64,000 bases of DNA from Diatrype stigma (GCA_022225965.2 JAKJXP020000124.1:53168-117167); one strand, 5' to 3'. Counted from the stretch's first letter, positions 24,201 through 37,795 are shown. Notes: generated by a model not told the origin, from the sequence alone. Numbers and translations: made by a program.

Positions 24201-27200
24201 ATATCTATCTTCGCCGGGCTCGGATTGGCTGAGATGATTCCTTGGCTGTAGGCTTCGAGCGTCTGGCCAGGCTCCCGGCATTCCGAGACAACCCTCTTCG
24301 AGATAGAGAGTCGCGATAATGACGAGGGCAGGTAGATGGTTTTCACTTTCTCTCTCCCGGCACCGGCGATGGGCCAATACAACGAGATCAACGACTCCAA
24401 GAATGAAGGCTGGATGATCGTCTCAGTTGTGTAATGGTTGGGCATCTCCTTTGCCACGTCCTGGACTACGAGGCGAGCATGAGAGCACGTGCTGGAGGCG
24501 TGGCATTCCTCAATGCCCTGGAATGTCGGGCCATAGGAGACGCCAAGTTCCGATACGTCATCGTAGAGTTTGTCCACGGGGACGTGGGAAGTAGCTTCTT
24601 GGGTGATGGAAGCAATTGTCGACTGCAGAAGCGTGCTCGATATCTGCTTGCGTCTCACATCATCCACGCCATTCGAGTCGTCACTTTGGACAGCAATCAG
24701 TCCTTTACAGTGCTCTTTCCACCCTTGAGTCTTAGTCCACGAGCAGATGCGGAACTCATCCCAGTTGTCTGAAGAAACCAAGGTGCCTTCCTGATGAGCC
24801 CGGAGAGTTGTCGTCATCTCGACATCCTCGTCCGAGATGACGAGCGGTGAGAGCACAGAAACCTCCCGGAGCTCGTACTTGTCGAATTGTGTGCCCGCTT
24901 CTTCTGCCCTCTGTTTCGCAGCTTCAAGGGCCATGGAAAGAAAGCCAGACATCGGGAAGATAGTCAGAGACTGGACCTTATGGTGTTCTAACCAGGGAAG
25001 ATCGTCTAGACGCACGATGTTCCTCCAGGTAGGTTCCAAGTCATTCGAATAGTTTGCGACCGTGCCTAGTATGTCGCTCCGCGGTGCCGATCTAGTCTTA
25101 TGCTTCAGCGTCATGCGAGACTCATGCCAATACGACCCGGAGTAGTTCCATGGATACCGCGGCAAGTCGGTCAACAGTGTCGGGGACTTTGCAGGTGTCT
25201 GGAAGTTGATGGCCTCAAGGTTGAGGTTTACTCCCTTGTTGAACAGGGCGGCGGCAGCATCCAATGCAGTAGTTACCGCATCCTTCTTCCGCAGAAGGGC
25301 AGAGAAACAGGGGATCTTGGCCGCATCTCCACCAACAGTCTTGAGGATCTGCTTGAGCGGCCCTTGCAGTGCAGCGTGAGGGCCGAGCTCAAGGAGCATA
25401 TTCACGCCGGTCTTGTGGCCCTCACAAGGCTCCAACATACTTTGAACGGCTTCGTCGAAGCGGACAGGGCAGGTGAGGTTCTGCACCCAATATGTGGGCT
25501 CCAGTTCTCTTCCGTCTAGGAGTCGACCTAGGAGTGAGGAGTGGAAAGCTACTTCCGTGGACGTAGGCGGATCGAGGGACTTGATTGACTCTTGGTAATC
25601 CTTGGCAATCAAGTTCATGTGGTGTGAGTGGTATGCCGTGTCGACAAAGAGCTTCCTGTTGAATAGCTGCTTTTCCTCGGCGAGATTCTTGAGCTGGTCA
25701 ATGCCTGCCTCATCTCCTGAAATGGTGAAACTGCTAGGGCTGTTATAGCAGGCTATTTTAACCTGGCCCTGGCCCTCGTTCACTTGGTTAATCAGCGGCT
25801 CGACGTCCTCCTTTCCTCCTCCGACTGCCATCATGGCTCCCCGGAGGTCCGAGTATCGTTCCTTGAGAACAGGAATAAGCCGTCCTCTATGATAGGCAAT
25901 CGACATGCAGGCTTCAAATGTCAGGATCCCTGCGGCATACGCTGCTCCAATCTCGCCGCTCGAGTGCCCCGCCACGGCTGTTGGACGAACGCCCCACGAT
26001 CGCAGCAGATCAACGAGAGCCAACTGAATCGCGGTGCAGGATGGCTGGCTAAGATGTGCTGCACCAACAGCCGAGGCCTTCTCGTCTTTACTCAGCTCCT
26101 CAACCAAGGACCATCCCGACCCAAGCGAGCTAAGGCAAGCATCTGCTCGATCGATGGCATCTGTGAAGACAGGGTATTGCTGATAGAGTTCTCGGCCCAT
26201 ACCATACCACTGGGCTCCCTGGCCGGTGAAAATGAAGCCAATTCTGGGTTGGTCTAATGGCTTCCCCGGTGAGATGTTCTGTCCGTTGATGGCTTCGATC
26301 AAATCAAACGATCTCATGGCGGGGATGGCTACCCTCCACTGTAATAGAGACCGCCGCTGACCGAGAGTGTAGGCAACGTCTGCCATCAAGTCCTTCTGGA
26401 ACATCTCGGGTCGTTGCTCCAGATAGATCACCAGGTTCTTCAGTACCCTCTCCAATGAGTTCTTGTCATTGGCTGAAAGAACGAACAGCTTCTTTCCGGG
26501 ATTATCTTGCTTGAGATCTGCATCGTTCTTTGGGCCTCTCTGTGTGAAAGGTACCCGCTCAAGCACAACGTGTGCGTTGGTCCCGCCAAAGCCGAAGTTG
26601 TTGACGCTCACGTATTTCTTATTTCTTGGCCACGGACGTTGGCTGGTCGGCACCTTGTTTTCAGTCAGCATCCGTCTTATCTAACAATGAGCTTTCCCAC
26701 TGACCTTCAGGTTCCATTCCTTGAACGGGATTTTCTCATTAGGATACTTAAAGTCATAGTTGGGCAAAATAAAGCCACGCTCCAGCATCATTGCCGCCTT
26801 AATGACCGAAACAAGCCCCGACGCACCCTCCAAGTGGCCAATATTTGACTTCACAGATCCGATATACAGAGGATCCCTTGGAGATCGACCTTCACCGAAC
26901 ATGTTATGTATAGCCGTGGCCTCAATAGGATCGCCGACTCTCGTGCCCGTACCATGTGCTTCCACAAAGCCGACATCACGAGGGCTTATACCGGAGTTAC
27001 GGTATACTTGCCGAATTAGTGTTTCTGTGTTTTATCGTTAGCTGATTACTCATGCTATTGCTTGGGGAAGTTCACGAAGCTGACCTTGCGCATCCCCATC
27101 GGGCATCGTGATGCCTGGTGTTTTCCCATCCTGGTTGATTCCACTTCCTGCTATGATAGCTCGGATTGAATCATTGTCTTTCTGGGCCTTCTCGAGCGGC

Positions 27201-28454
27201 TTGATTACAATCACTCCGCAACCCTAGTTCGAGTTAGCTGATGAGGCCTCTCCATACACGAGGGGTTGTTTCCGACTGGAGTCTCACTGTTGTAACGAGA
27301 GGCGTGGATAGTGCTATTAGGGAGGAAAAGGGGTAATCATACTTCACCACGACCGTAACCTGTTCCTCTATTATCGAAAGAAAAAGACCGACCGGTATCC
27401 GAGAAAAGTCTGATCCAAATGGTTTAGCTCAGAAGCGTCATGGAATATTCATACATCAACTCACCTCGACTTCGAGAAGGATATCCAGAACTCCGGTAGC
27501 ATGTTCAGATGGCATCCACCGACGATGGCCATGTCTGATTCACCAGTTCGCAGGCTCTGACACGCTACATGAAGAGCAACCAAACTTGAAGAGCAAGCAG
27601 TGTCGGTGGTGAAACTAGGGCCCTTGAGATCAAAGAAGTGAGAAAGTCTATTCGACTGCATGGCGTAGGCATTGCCTTGTCTAGTCAGCGTTATACCATA
27701 TCGTCAGGGACAGGGCGTACTTACCAGTGGCTTGGTGCATCGGAATCGTATCGGTGTCTCTGAACAAGTGCGACTCGTACTCGGGAAAGGAACCCCCTAT
27801 GAAGACACCAACATTCTTTCCGACGATGTCCTGCTTTGGGATACCAGCCGACTCGAGGGCTTCAAAGGTGCACTCAAGAAGCAAGCGCTGCTGGGGATCC
27901 ATTGATATAGCCTCTTTCTCCGTCAAGCTGAAGAAAGGGGCGTCAAACGCGGCAAGGTTGGTGTTAAGGAAGTGGCCGCCCACAGGATTGTGACACCCTG
28001 CCTTGCCAGGGTTTGGGTGCTGGAAGCTTGCGGTGTCAAAACGCTCCTTGGGTATCTGTGAATACCCGCTGCGAGCCCGTGCACAGAGCTCCCAGAACTC
28101 CGCCGGGCTGGCGACGTTTCCCGGGAGCCTGCATGCCATTCCCACTATACCGATTGGCATAGGCTTCTGGCCGGCTGTTGGGGCTAGGCTCTCCGTGTGC
28201 CCATTGGCACGCCCATTGATGCCAGAGGAGATGCTATTAGGCTTGTTGATCCCATTTCCGTGCGCCAATGGTTTCTGGTGTCCATTTAGAGGTGTGTGGT
28301 TCCCATTCTGGTGTAAACCATTCCGGGCTGCGATGCCATTTGGAGCTTTGATGCCTATGTCATCTTTCAACTCATAGATGTGAGGCGTGAGGTCCCCTGT
28401 CAAAGGGGCGACTGCCTTCTCCGGTGTGTTACTGATGACAGCAGCGGGTGCCAT
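21213..28454 (-). CDS. Highly reducing type I polyketide synthase (KS-AT-DH-ER-KR-ACP)
   Basis: Iterative fungal HR-PKS. Seven exons (28454-27725, 27675-27465, 27409-27343, 27223-27085, 27024-26705, 26653-22094, 22037-21213) join in phase to 2283 residues. After an Asn/Gly-rich N-terminus of ~98 residues come KS ([20 protein letters not shown] with Cys271; [18 protein letters not shown]), AT ([14 protein letters not shown], Ser720), DH ([11 protein letters not shown] near 1047), a structural pseudo-KR region, ER ([11 protein letters not shown], about 1583-1898), KR (LIGGTGGLG near 1920; [13 protein letters not shown]) and ACP (PLDSLVAIE, Ser2238). All catalytic residues that I can check are present. 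No methyltransferase domain lies between DH and ER, and no thioesterase or reductase follows the ACP. An in-frame ATG at 28565 is possible, but 28454 gives the usual short lead-in. The product is unknown: a reduced, non-C-methylated chain is expected. Confidence 0.95.
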
Positions 28455-30172
28455 TGTTGTGGGTGAAGTTGTAGAACGATGATGGTGCCACACTTTCGTT
28501 GAGTATGCGAATATATTGTGTTCCAAGGGAGCATACTCAACAAGCTTGCCGTAAAATGAGAACACCTGGCTCTACAACGGGGTCATAAACGCCCCTATAT
28601 AACATACAAGTGAGCATCAAGATACACCCTACTCTATGCAGACCGGTTCTCGGGACATGGGAAGATCTTTCCGTGCTGAGAACGGAGTAAATGTTAGATA
28701 GGTGGAAAGTACTTGGCCCGGCGTCCTCAAAGCGTCATTGGAAAGTACACTAGTAGTTGACGGAACTATAGGTATCATTGCTCACCATATATCACCACAT
28801 ATTACATTCATTACCCCTTAACACGTCTTATTTCCTGTGATGGGCCGGTTTCGATAGCCTAAGATAGGGCGTCGTCACTATCCCTGTCAGAACTCAAGTT
28901 TCTCTTCCGTCGTACACCCGGGAATCGAATCCAGCAAGCTTTGTTTTTACTTTCAGGTTGCAGTCGGATGACAAATATTTGACTTGACATGGTTAGATTA
29001 TGTCGTATATTCGGTGGCGTAACGCGTACGATCACGAACTTACGTATGTGCTCTGATAGATACATACCATGGCCTGCTCGCAGCAAAAGGGCACAGCAAA
29101 GGGGAGGGCGCTCTGCAGGACGCCGTTATGCTTATCTGTGATACATGGGCCCGGATGGGCTGGATCGAGAGTATTAGGAAGTTCAGCCTATCTTGGTGGT
29201 AATTCAACATTTTGCATTGCGGCTGTTTTGCCTGAATGGATCGACAGCAGATCAGCCACTCCTGATTCGTCATCCGGGCATGGTAAGGAAGAACGTTGCA
29301 TGCTGCGATCGTTCATGGTTTCCTGGGGAATAAGCTCGCATAGGCGTGTAGTCAATAATACGAGATAGGTAAAAAGACTTGTCGATTGACGTATACCCAG
29401 GATCTGGAGCCCGAAACGGGCGTGACGCGTGGTAACGTACCTATTGAGTAGCGTGGTTGGTCTTAGGCCATATGGCAAGGCAAAGGGCTGCTCTTCCCCT
29501 GACGCCACGGGAAGCTTGAAGGTTACAGCCATTATGCATAAACGGGCAGACCAGGACCCCGCGGGCTTGGCGGGCGGCATTTTGAGGCCATCATGGTGGG
29601 GGTTCTCACTGGTACCGGCATATATTGGTGGCTATGTGCAACGGCCGGCATGTGGGTTCTACAACCGGACTCAATCGCCGGTACAAAGATGGTGCAAAAT
29701 GTTGATCTTGAACATATTCAGATAAGGATAGTTTCCCTAAGTGGTGGCAGTCGTTTATCCGGATGGTAACACTAGTTCATAATCCCACTAATTATAGGTC
29801 ACCCATGCTTCTTCCTACCATACCCTCTTCGAGTGCCACAGTCTTTACGATATGAGTGCATATGTGAATAATTTTGGGTGAAGTCCCCTGGCTGGAGATG
29901 CTCCGTTCCAAAGGAGATGTGTCAGCTCGTGATATTTTGAGAAACCAGCCGCTCGGGATATAGAGCGTTTGTATAGTTACATCGCCTGTTTGTATGAAAC
30001 TGGGACCCTGTGAAGCTCTAGACCTCCAAAGGTCTTATCTATCGTGTAATCCAAGATGATATCCATCTTAATATCACATGTCTCCGATTCAGTAATCTTC
30101 AGTTGCCCTCTCTCTTAGACTAACTTCTCAACTTAGCATCAATCTGTATCTATCGTTGCGGATCAAGAATCT
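28455..30172. promoter_or_regulatory. Divergent promoter between PKS and FSH hydrolase
   Basis: This is a 1.7-kb spacer between the two divergent cluster genes. ORFs of up to 130 codons exist (for example 29188-29580, minus) but show no recognisable motif or splice structure. CCGG-rich spots occur near 29640-29690. I could not identify a clean inverted CGG pair of the kind bound by Zn2Cys6 regulators. Confidence 0.4.
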
Positions 30173-31260
30173 ATGGCGCCAAAGATGAAGTTTCTGTGTC
30201 TGCCCGGTGCCTACGGGAGTGCTGAAGTGAGTAGCGTTATCCAAGAATCGATATAGGCGCATTCTAACGTTGGGCTAGAAATTCCATGTCCAATTAGGTA
30301 TTCCTCCCTTCTAATAAATCTTCTCCCAGCATTGCTGTCTTTGCGTTGACGCTTCCTAAGCACCCCTCGTCAACGAGCTCCAATCCGACGATTCAGCGTC
30401 ATTTCATTTCATCAACGGCAGGTGCGAGGCCGTGCCGCCTGAAGGTTTCGAGGATTTCTTTGGCAAGCCACCATATTATCGATTCATCGAGCCAGACGAA
30501 AAGAACACCCAAGATACTGACGTTCTTTCCCGTGTAAGTAGCCATCAAGCCCCCTTATCTTCGGCCTATCTCAAAAACGCGCGAAATGTTGCCATGTTTG
30601 AAATTGCACGCCTATCTTCCTCGTGGCTTGCATCTAGATTCCGATATACGGTCGAAAGTGCAAATCGCTAATCTTGGCCCCTTAGATCCGGGACTTTCCG
30701 CAATGCGACACCCCAGAAGACACGATGCGCGAGCTCATGAAGGAGGGCGTTGCAAGTAGCGTACTGAGTACAGATCGATCGATCCAATACCTTTTCGATA
30801 TCATGGAGAAAGAGGGGCCTTTCGAGGGAATCATTGGCTATTCCGAGGGAGCTACGGTTGCCGGGACTCTATTGCTTGCAGAGCAGATGAGGGCAGAAAA
30901 ACTCGGCAGGGAGCCTATGTTCAAATGCGCCATCTTCTTTGCTGGCTGGCCACCCTTGGATCCCACGACATATGCTATGGTCCTTTCGGACGAGTCTGAT
31001 CTCATGATCAATATCCACACTTGCCATATCAGTGAGTCTAACAGGCCTGTCTTGTTGAGTTGGCCAGTTTACTAATGATAGAAGTTGGTTCGCTCGACCC
31101 TTACGTAGGAGGGTCGTTGGCACTCTACAACACTTGTGAACCAGATACGGCTTACCTCTTTGATCATGGGAAGGGACATACCCTGCCAAGAGAGAAGGGT
31201 GTGATCAAAGAATTGGGCGACGTAATCCGCACCATGATAGCAGACGTTTCAGAAGCATGA
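30173..31260 (+). CDS. FSH-family serine hydrolase, likely PKS product-release enzyme
   Basis: Five exons (30173-30226, 30279-30297, 30361-30533, 30686-31031, 31082-31260) join in phase to 256 residues, the usual size of FSH1/LovG-type hydrolases. The second exon has only 19 nt. The opening KFLCLPGAYGSAE fits the family. The nucleophile elbow is GYSEGA (Ser135), the acid lies in GSLDPYV (Asp203) and the histidine in HGKGHTLPR (His230), so the triad is complete. Known relatives such as LovG and the brefeldin thiohydrolase cleave the thioester of HR-PKS products in trans. The PKS next door has no release domain and is divergently transcribed from the same spacer, which makes this its natural partner by inference. 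No signal peptide is seen. Confidence 0.88.
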
Positions 31261-31893
31261 ACTCAGTGATGTAGATAGATACATGGAGACCAAGCATGGG
31301 AATCAGGCATGGAACATACTATTGTGTATATTAGAAACGGTATTAAGGCCAATGAGAGTCTTTTCCTCCAGTCAGAACGCGCGTCCAGTAGCCTTATCTA
31401 AATTCAATGCGCTCCCCGCGTTGTTGCCGTAGCGTCCAAGATGTTATATATATCGAAGGATCCGTATTCTAGTCTTTTTCAACAAGGGCGGTGCCGACGT
31501 AGTTACTACGCTGCTATCTTGTATCTTGTTCGGATCTTGCTCGGGACCGTCCATCGCATGTGACGCCGTTATCAAAATCAATGATGTGGTTTTATGTGGG
31601 ACACATCTGCCGGCTACATGCATATGCAGGGCCGCCATGTTACCCAAACGGTACTTGGCGGAGGCTATTTCCGAATGCCCCTTGTCGTTTTATCCGGGTG
31701 GCTCATGGCGGATATCGGACGACGTGGCTATCATGCCCAGCCATCAGGCTTTTCCTGTCTATGAAGCGCCTAGATCCTGTCTCCAGGGGCCTTCGAGCTA
31801 TGTCGTGCAAGCACGTCTTCTATCTCAACTCGAAGCTCTTGCCAAATCCAGTATTTTCCAGCCGTGGTGCAAGCTGCACAGCCAGTCACTATC
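31261..31893. other. Intergenic between FSH hydrolase and ABC transporter
   Basis: About 630 bases between two same-strand genes. An open frame from 31526 overlaps the ABC start in another frame, but has no family motif and runs on out of frame. I treat it as chance. Confidence 0.4.
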
Positions 31894-34800
31894 ATGGGCG
31901 GCAAGGAGACAGAGGAAGGGGCACAGCGCAGTAACAGGGGTAAAGATATCATCGGTCCATCTTTCCCAACAGATACGACTGGGAATGACGATACTTCGAA
32001 AGAAAATGAGTCTATCACCGGAACCCCCACCGGACGGACTTCACTGTCGGCCGAAGCTTCGGTCACATCTTTACCTGGATACACTTCAGCGACAGAGCTC
32101 CTGAACGGCTCAGAACAAGCCATCGAAACAGTTTCCAAGGCCCAGGAGGGTCATCCGGAACGTTCGGTGTCTGTACAGGAGGAACCTCACACCCAACGTA
32201 GACAACATCATCCCATTTCCTTGGAATTGCCTCTTTCTTCTTCGCACAAGTCACCTGATTCGAAGCCAACCGGCATTCTATCGCCGATACAGTCTACCCC
32301 TAATGATATGGAATCGTCAGCTCCAGCTCAGCCTAAGGCCGCCCCTTCCAGCCCACCGAAAGGTGCAGCTGCCAAACCACCTGCGAAAACAAAGGAAAAG
32401 GGGAGTTTTCAGATCTTCCTTGTGAGTAAAGGACCCCTTCCTCTGGGCAAGGAACTGTGCTGACTTATGTGTTCAGAGAATTTTCGAATTTTCGACCTAT
32501 GCTGAAAGACTCTTGCTATGTGTGTCAGTTGTAGCGGCCATCGGGGCGGGTGTTGCCTTCCCTGCCATGACCATTGTGATAGGTATAGCAATTTCAATCA
32601 CAAGTACAATAACCGAGTGCTGAACATAGCCATGTAGGTAAACTGGTTGGCAATCTTACGCATCCCGATGCTTCATGGACAGTCGACAATATCCAGGCTA
32701 TTCTTTCGGGCCTGGTTGACCAGAGCGTGTAAGATTTATAGAAACACGATTTAGAAGTGTGTAATACTAACGCCTTCTAATAGTATCCAACTCCTTTACA
32801 TATTCGTGGGGAGGCTGGTGTTGGGCTATATTGCTATTGTAAGAACCTCACAATCCAACGTTGTTCATTCAGCTTACAAGATGATCAGCTTGGCTTTCGA
32901 ATGATTAGTCTTCGTATATCTTCGAACCTGAGGCTAGCATACATCAGATCTCTCCTGCAGTTACCGGTCTCTCTATTGGATCTCCAGCCCCCGGGACAGA
33001 CTGCCGCCATTATCACGGCCACAACAAACAAACTCCAGATCGGCATATCGGAGAAGCTCGCACTTCTGATCCAAGGCGTATCTCTCGTTGTTTCCGCTCT
33101 TATCATAGCCTTCATACACAGCTGGAAAATGACGCTCGTGACCTGCAGCGGCTTGTTTGTAGTTGCGGTCTGTTATGTGATCACCACTCCAATTGTAAAG
33201 AAATCAATGAAAAAGGTCGAGAATGCGAATATTCAAGCTTCATCGGTAGCAACTGAAGCTCTGAGCTCTATGCGAATGGTTGCGGCATGCGGGGCACAGT
33301 CCAAAATGGTGGTAAAGTACAACAAATGGGTTGACGACTCGCGGCAAAGGGGCCTTCGCTTGTCAAGGGTCGTTGGGTTTCAGCAGGCTACAAGTGCGTT
33401 TTTCTTCGGATACTATCCTGACTTATATGTAATGTCGGTAACTAATCATAGTATAGTTCAATTCAGCGCATTGGCGTAGGCATAGCCGTTCAGAGACCCC
33501 TTACTTATCGCCATATGCTAATATTATAGTAGGACCTTTGCTCTAGCATTCTGGTTCGGGGTGAGAATGTTCGTCAACAATGAGATAGATAGCGTGGGAA
33601 CTCTGCTCGTGTAAGTATAACCTCCAGCAATAGATCGATCATTGAGACTAACCACTCGAAGTGTTTTGATGTGCCTGATGATGATCGGTACAAACGTGTC
33701 CAGCATCGCTAGTCCACTGTCGGCTGCCTCAGAGGCATCCAGTTCAGCCCAGATCTTATTCAATGGCATAGATGCTCCAAAACCCAAAGTGGCGGGCCTC
33801 AAAGACCCTGAAGTTTCAGCTTCAAATGACATTGTCCTATGGAACATCAATTTTACTTATCCGACAAGACCGGAACTCAAAGTCCTCGATGAACTGAAGC
33901 TTATCATCCCAGCTGGGAAGACCACCGCGATAGTGGGCCCCTCCGGATCTGGAAAAAGCACCATCGTCGCACTCCTAGAACGATGGTATGAGTTGAATGG
34001 GGACATGGATCAGAACAAGTTGGTAAGTCGTTCAGGTTGGTGGATAATATCGTATTGATGACGCTGAACTTCGTGTCTAGGTTTTGTTCTTCCGAAACGG
34101 CTTGATCCGAGTTGGCGAGCACAAGCTACAAGATATAGACCTCAAATGGTGGAGGTCGCAGATTGGGCTAGTTGAGCAGGAGCCATTCCTTTTTGATGAT
34201 ACAATCTTTGAGAATGTGTCACATGGCCTCATCGGCACGGAGTGGGAAAATGCTGAATCGGAAAAGAAAAAGGAGTTAGTCGAGACTGCGTGCAGGGAGA
34301 GCTTCGCGGATGAATTCATTGCTCGGCTTCCAGAGGTCAGTCCCAACTCCATAACAAGCCCTTGACCAAGGACCTAGCTGAAATAGAAACAGGGCTACAA
34401 CACAAATGTAGGAGATGCCGGTATTAGACTCAGTGGCGGCCAGCGTCAGCGACTGGCAATAGCTAGGGCCATCGTCAGGAACCCCAAGATCTTGATCCTC
34501 GATGAAGCCACAAGTTCGATCGACAACCGGGGTGAGGCAGTCGTCCAGGCAGCATTAGACAGGGTGTCTAAGGACCGCACCACGATTATGATAGCCCACC
34601 GACTGTCAACAGTACAGAAAGCTGATAACATCATCGTCCTGGCCAAGGGGAAGGTTGTCCAGTGGGGGAACCATGCCAGTCTGATGGCGACCGTCGGCGG
34701 GCCTTACTGGCTGCTAGTGAGCTCCCAGCAACTAGAAATGGATCAAGCTGGCCAGCACGACGATTCTCCTGAGGTGTCTGAGGAGGGGAAGCGAACTATT

Positions 34801-37197
34801 GACCTCATGACACTTGACAAGGAGCAGGCCGAAACACGAGGAAGCCAGGGTGTCGAAACAGATGAGGATGAGTATCAGCCTAGGGGATTATTTAGGAGCT
34901 TCGGGACATTGCTTGTCGATCAAAAACCCCATTGGTATTGGTACGCCATGATGTTGTCAGGGTCTCTAATCACAGGAGGTAAAGTAACGATCCAAAAGCT
35001 TACTCACTTGACTCTTCTAACCGACGACATTAGCTACCTCCCCAGTTCAGGCATATCTACTTGCTGCCATCATATCTTCCTTCGGGCTACAAGCGGAGTA
35101 TCTAACCATCACTACGAATTTTTGGTGTCTCATGTTCGTTGTGCTAGCCTGTGGAGCTGGCATCGGCTACTTTTGCCTCGGATTTGCAGCAACGAGGGTT
35201 TCATTTGTGAGTGGCGAATGCAAGTAAACCACTTACAGATAGAACTAACCCCATATAGAACGTCGCATCTACCTACCAGCGCGAGTATTTCCAAGGAATA
35301 ATCTCGAAGGCTATCTCTTGGTTCGACGGCGAGGGCCGTTCAACCGGCGCACTCGCAGGCTTGTTGGCGAATGATCCCGTCCAGCTACACCAGCTCCTCG
35401 GTGTGAACATGGCATTCGTAGCCACGTCGGTGTTCAGCGTTACTGGGTGTATCATCATCGCCTTTTGCTTTGGCTGGAAACTTGCCCTCGTTGCCCTAGC
35501 ATCCGCGATGCCGTTAGCCATGGCCGCAGGCTTCTTTCGAGTGCGCATCGAGAAGGCATTCGAAAAAATGAATGTCGAGGTCTTTGCTACCAGCGCGAAG
35601 TGGGCTACGGAATCCATTGCTGCTAACAGAACAGTGACGGCGTTGACCATGGAGCAACGCATATGTGAGAGATACGAGACTCTACTCCGGGACCACGTCA
35701 GCAATGCATTCAAGAAGGCACGATGGACGTCTTTCATATTTGCTGCAAGTGACAGTCTACCATTACTGTGTATGGCTTTTGTTCTTTGGTAAGTAATAGT
35801 TGTAGGTTCAAGCACTGGGTAGACTCTGACCTTTTCGTTAGGTATGGCGGGAGCTTGGTAGTTGAAGGCGAATATTGGAGTTTCCAGTATTGTAAGTATC
35901 CCTGGCACGATATCTTATAACTGACATATACCTAACAGTCCCTCAGTGGTTGTATATATAGCAGTCATCCAGGTACGTAGTGTGACATAGCATTATGAGA
36001 CGTACGGGGTTAATATTTCTTGACAGGGTGCTATCGGGGCTGGCCATTGGCTCAGCTTTATCCCCAGTAAGTCTCCACGCATGCATCTATCTATCGGAGG
36101 ATCAAAGTCTGATTATACCTAGATATCGCCCAGGCAACTGCTGCAGCCAATCGCATACAAGCCATGAGAATTAGATCTTCCTCGGACGATAGAGGTAGTG
36201 ATCTAGTGGAATGTCTCGACGACAATTCCAGTGGAGTCAAGATTGAGTTCTCAGATGTTTGGTTCAGATACCCTGCAAGAGACGCCCCAGTACTTAACGG
36301 GTTGAATTTTATAGTAAGTCCGGAGTTGTCATTATCCATGGTGATGACTAGTATTGACAAGCTCTAGGTCGAGAAGGGCCAGTTCGCTGCCATCGTCGGC
36401 CCATCTGGTAGGTCAAATCGGAGTTTCAAGTGACATACAAGTTATACTAACAGTCAAAAGGCTGCGGGAAGACCAGCATAATTTCACTACTCGAAAGGTC
36501 TGTTCCTCCTGCTTGCCCTCTTGTCATGTTATAGAGTTAACATACTTGTCTTCTCAAGGTTTTACAAAGTCAACTCGGGCACCATCACCTACGATGGGCA
36601 TGACATTGAGGACATGAAACTACAGGACTACCGCAAGACTATATCCCTAGTTGCTCAAGAGCCTAACCTTTTCGATGGCACAATTCGTGAGAATATTCTG
36701 ATCGGAGTAGATCCCACCGAAGGTTCCGAGGATAGGATGTTCGAAGCCTGTAAAGAAGCAGGAATCCATGACTTCTTGTTGTCCCTACAGGAAGGCTACG
36801 ACACAGTTGTTGGAACCAAGGGTGTTCTTCTTTCCGGAGGTCAAAAGCAGCGTATCTCCATAGCCAGAGCTCTCATTCGACGCCCTCGGCTCCTTCTTCT
36901 GGATGAAGCAACCTCCAATCTGGACTCGGAGACAGAGAAACAGATCCAGGAGACGTTCGAAAGGACGAGGAAAGGTAGAACCATGATCATAGTCGCACAT
37001 CGATTAGCTACTGTCAAAAATGCCGATGTCATCTTCGTGCTAGGTGACGGGCAGGTACTGGAGAGCGGGACACATCTGTCACTCCTGCAAAAGAAGGGTA
37101 TATATCATGGCATGGTGCGTATCAACAATCCTCGGCAAATACATGACTGAATGCTAACACTTGAATGTAGTGCCTGGCACAGGCTCTTGACCGGTAG
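31894..37197 (+). CDS. ABC-B (MDR-type) full transporter
   Basis: Exporter with the order TMD1-NBD1-TMD2-NBD2, spread over many exons with short introns. Exon 1 (31894-32421) encodes ~176 polar, Ser/Pro-rich residues before the first membrane helices. NBD1 shows Walker [10 protein letters not shown] (33937-33963), signature LSGGQRQR (34429-34452) and Walker [15 protein letters not shown]2 shows Walker A GPSG/CGKTS split by an intron near 36411-36460, signature LSGGQKQR (36829-36852) and [12 protein letters not shown]. Both sites look competent. The last intron (37115-37170) leads to a short final exon ending at TAG 37195-37197. I have not fixed every splice site in the two membrane domains, notably around 33400-33540 and 35800-36060. 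It lies 0.6 kb downstream of the FSH gene, same strand, and probably exports or gives tolerance to the PKS product. Confidence 0.9.
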
Positions 37198-37795
37198 TTG
37201 TTGGTTATGGCAACCTGGCTAAAATGAAGTTGGAGAATACAAGGGACTGAAAAGCGTCCGCTATCAACGACATGTAATTGGAATAATTACATCGTGTTTA
37301 CTTCTCTGTGGACTTATAGGCAAGTGATATATAAATTCGGGGCTAAAAGTAGCTTGGGGGTATTACGTGACTATCATCAGCTGTGGGGGCAGGTATTTAT
37401 TTTCTTAGCTTTCCGTAGCAAGGGGGAGGGAAAGGGGGGGCTACGCTCCCCCAGATACAATTTTACACTTCTTTTCCGTCCAAAAAGCTTTCACATTGAC
37501 ATCGTGACTTTTACAGGTACAATTTCTTTTGATCGGAAAAATTCATGTTGATTCGGTATTCGGACTCCACGGTACCACGTGAGCCGTTACAATATATATC
37601 AGGAGCACACAAGTTCAATGAAACCAAGTCATTATCGGAGTATCACGAGAAAGAAGGTATAGTTATGACCATGATTGCATGGAGTATCATCAAACTGACT
37701 AATCATTTGAAGCTATTTTCAAGAACGAACAGCCCCCGTTCTCATCGTCAAAGTTGGCACATTGCTAAGATCAGATTCGTGGGTATATTGCATAA
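37198..37795. other. Convergent intergenic region, no gene seen
   Basis: About 600 bases between the ABC transporter and the small disordered protein on the opposite strand. A G-rich run sits near 37420-37441. No supported gene. Confidence 0.4.
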
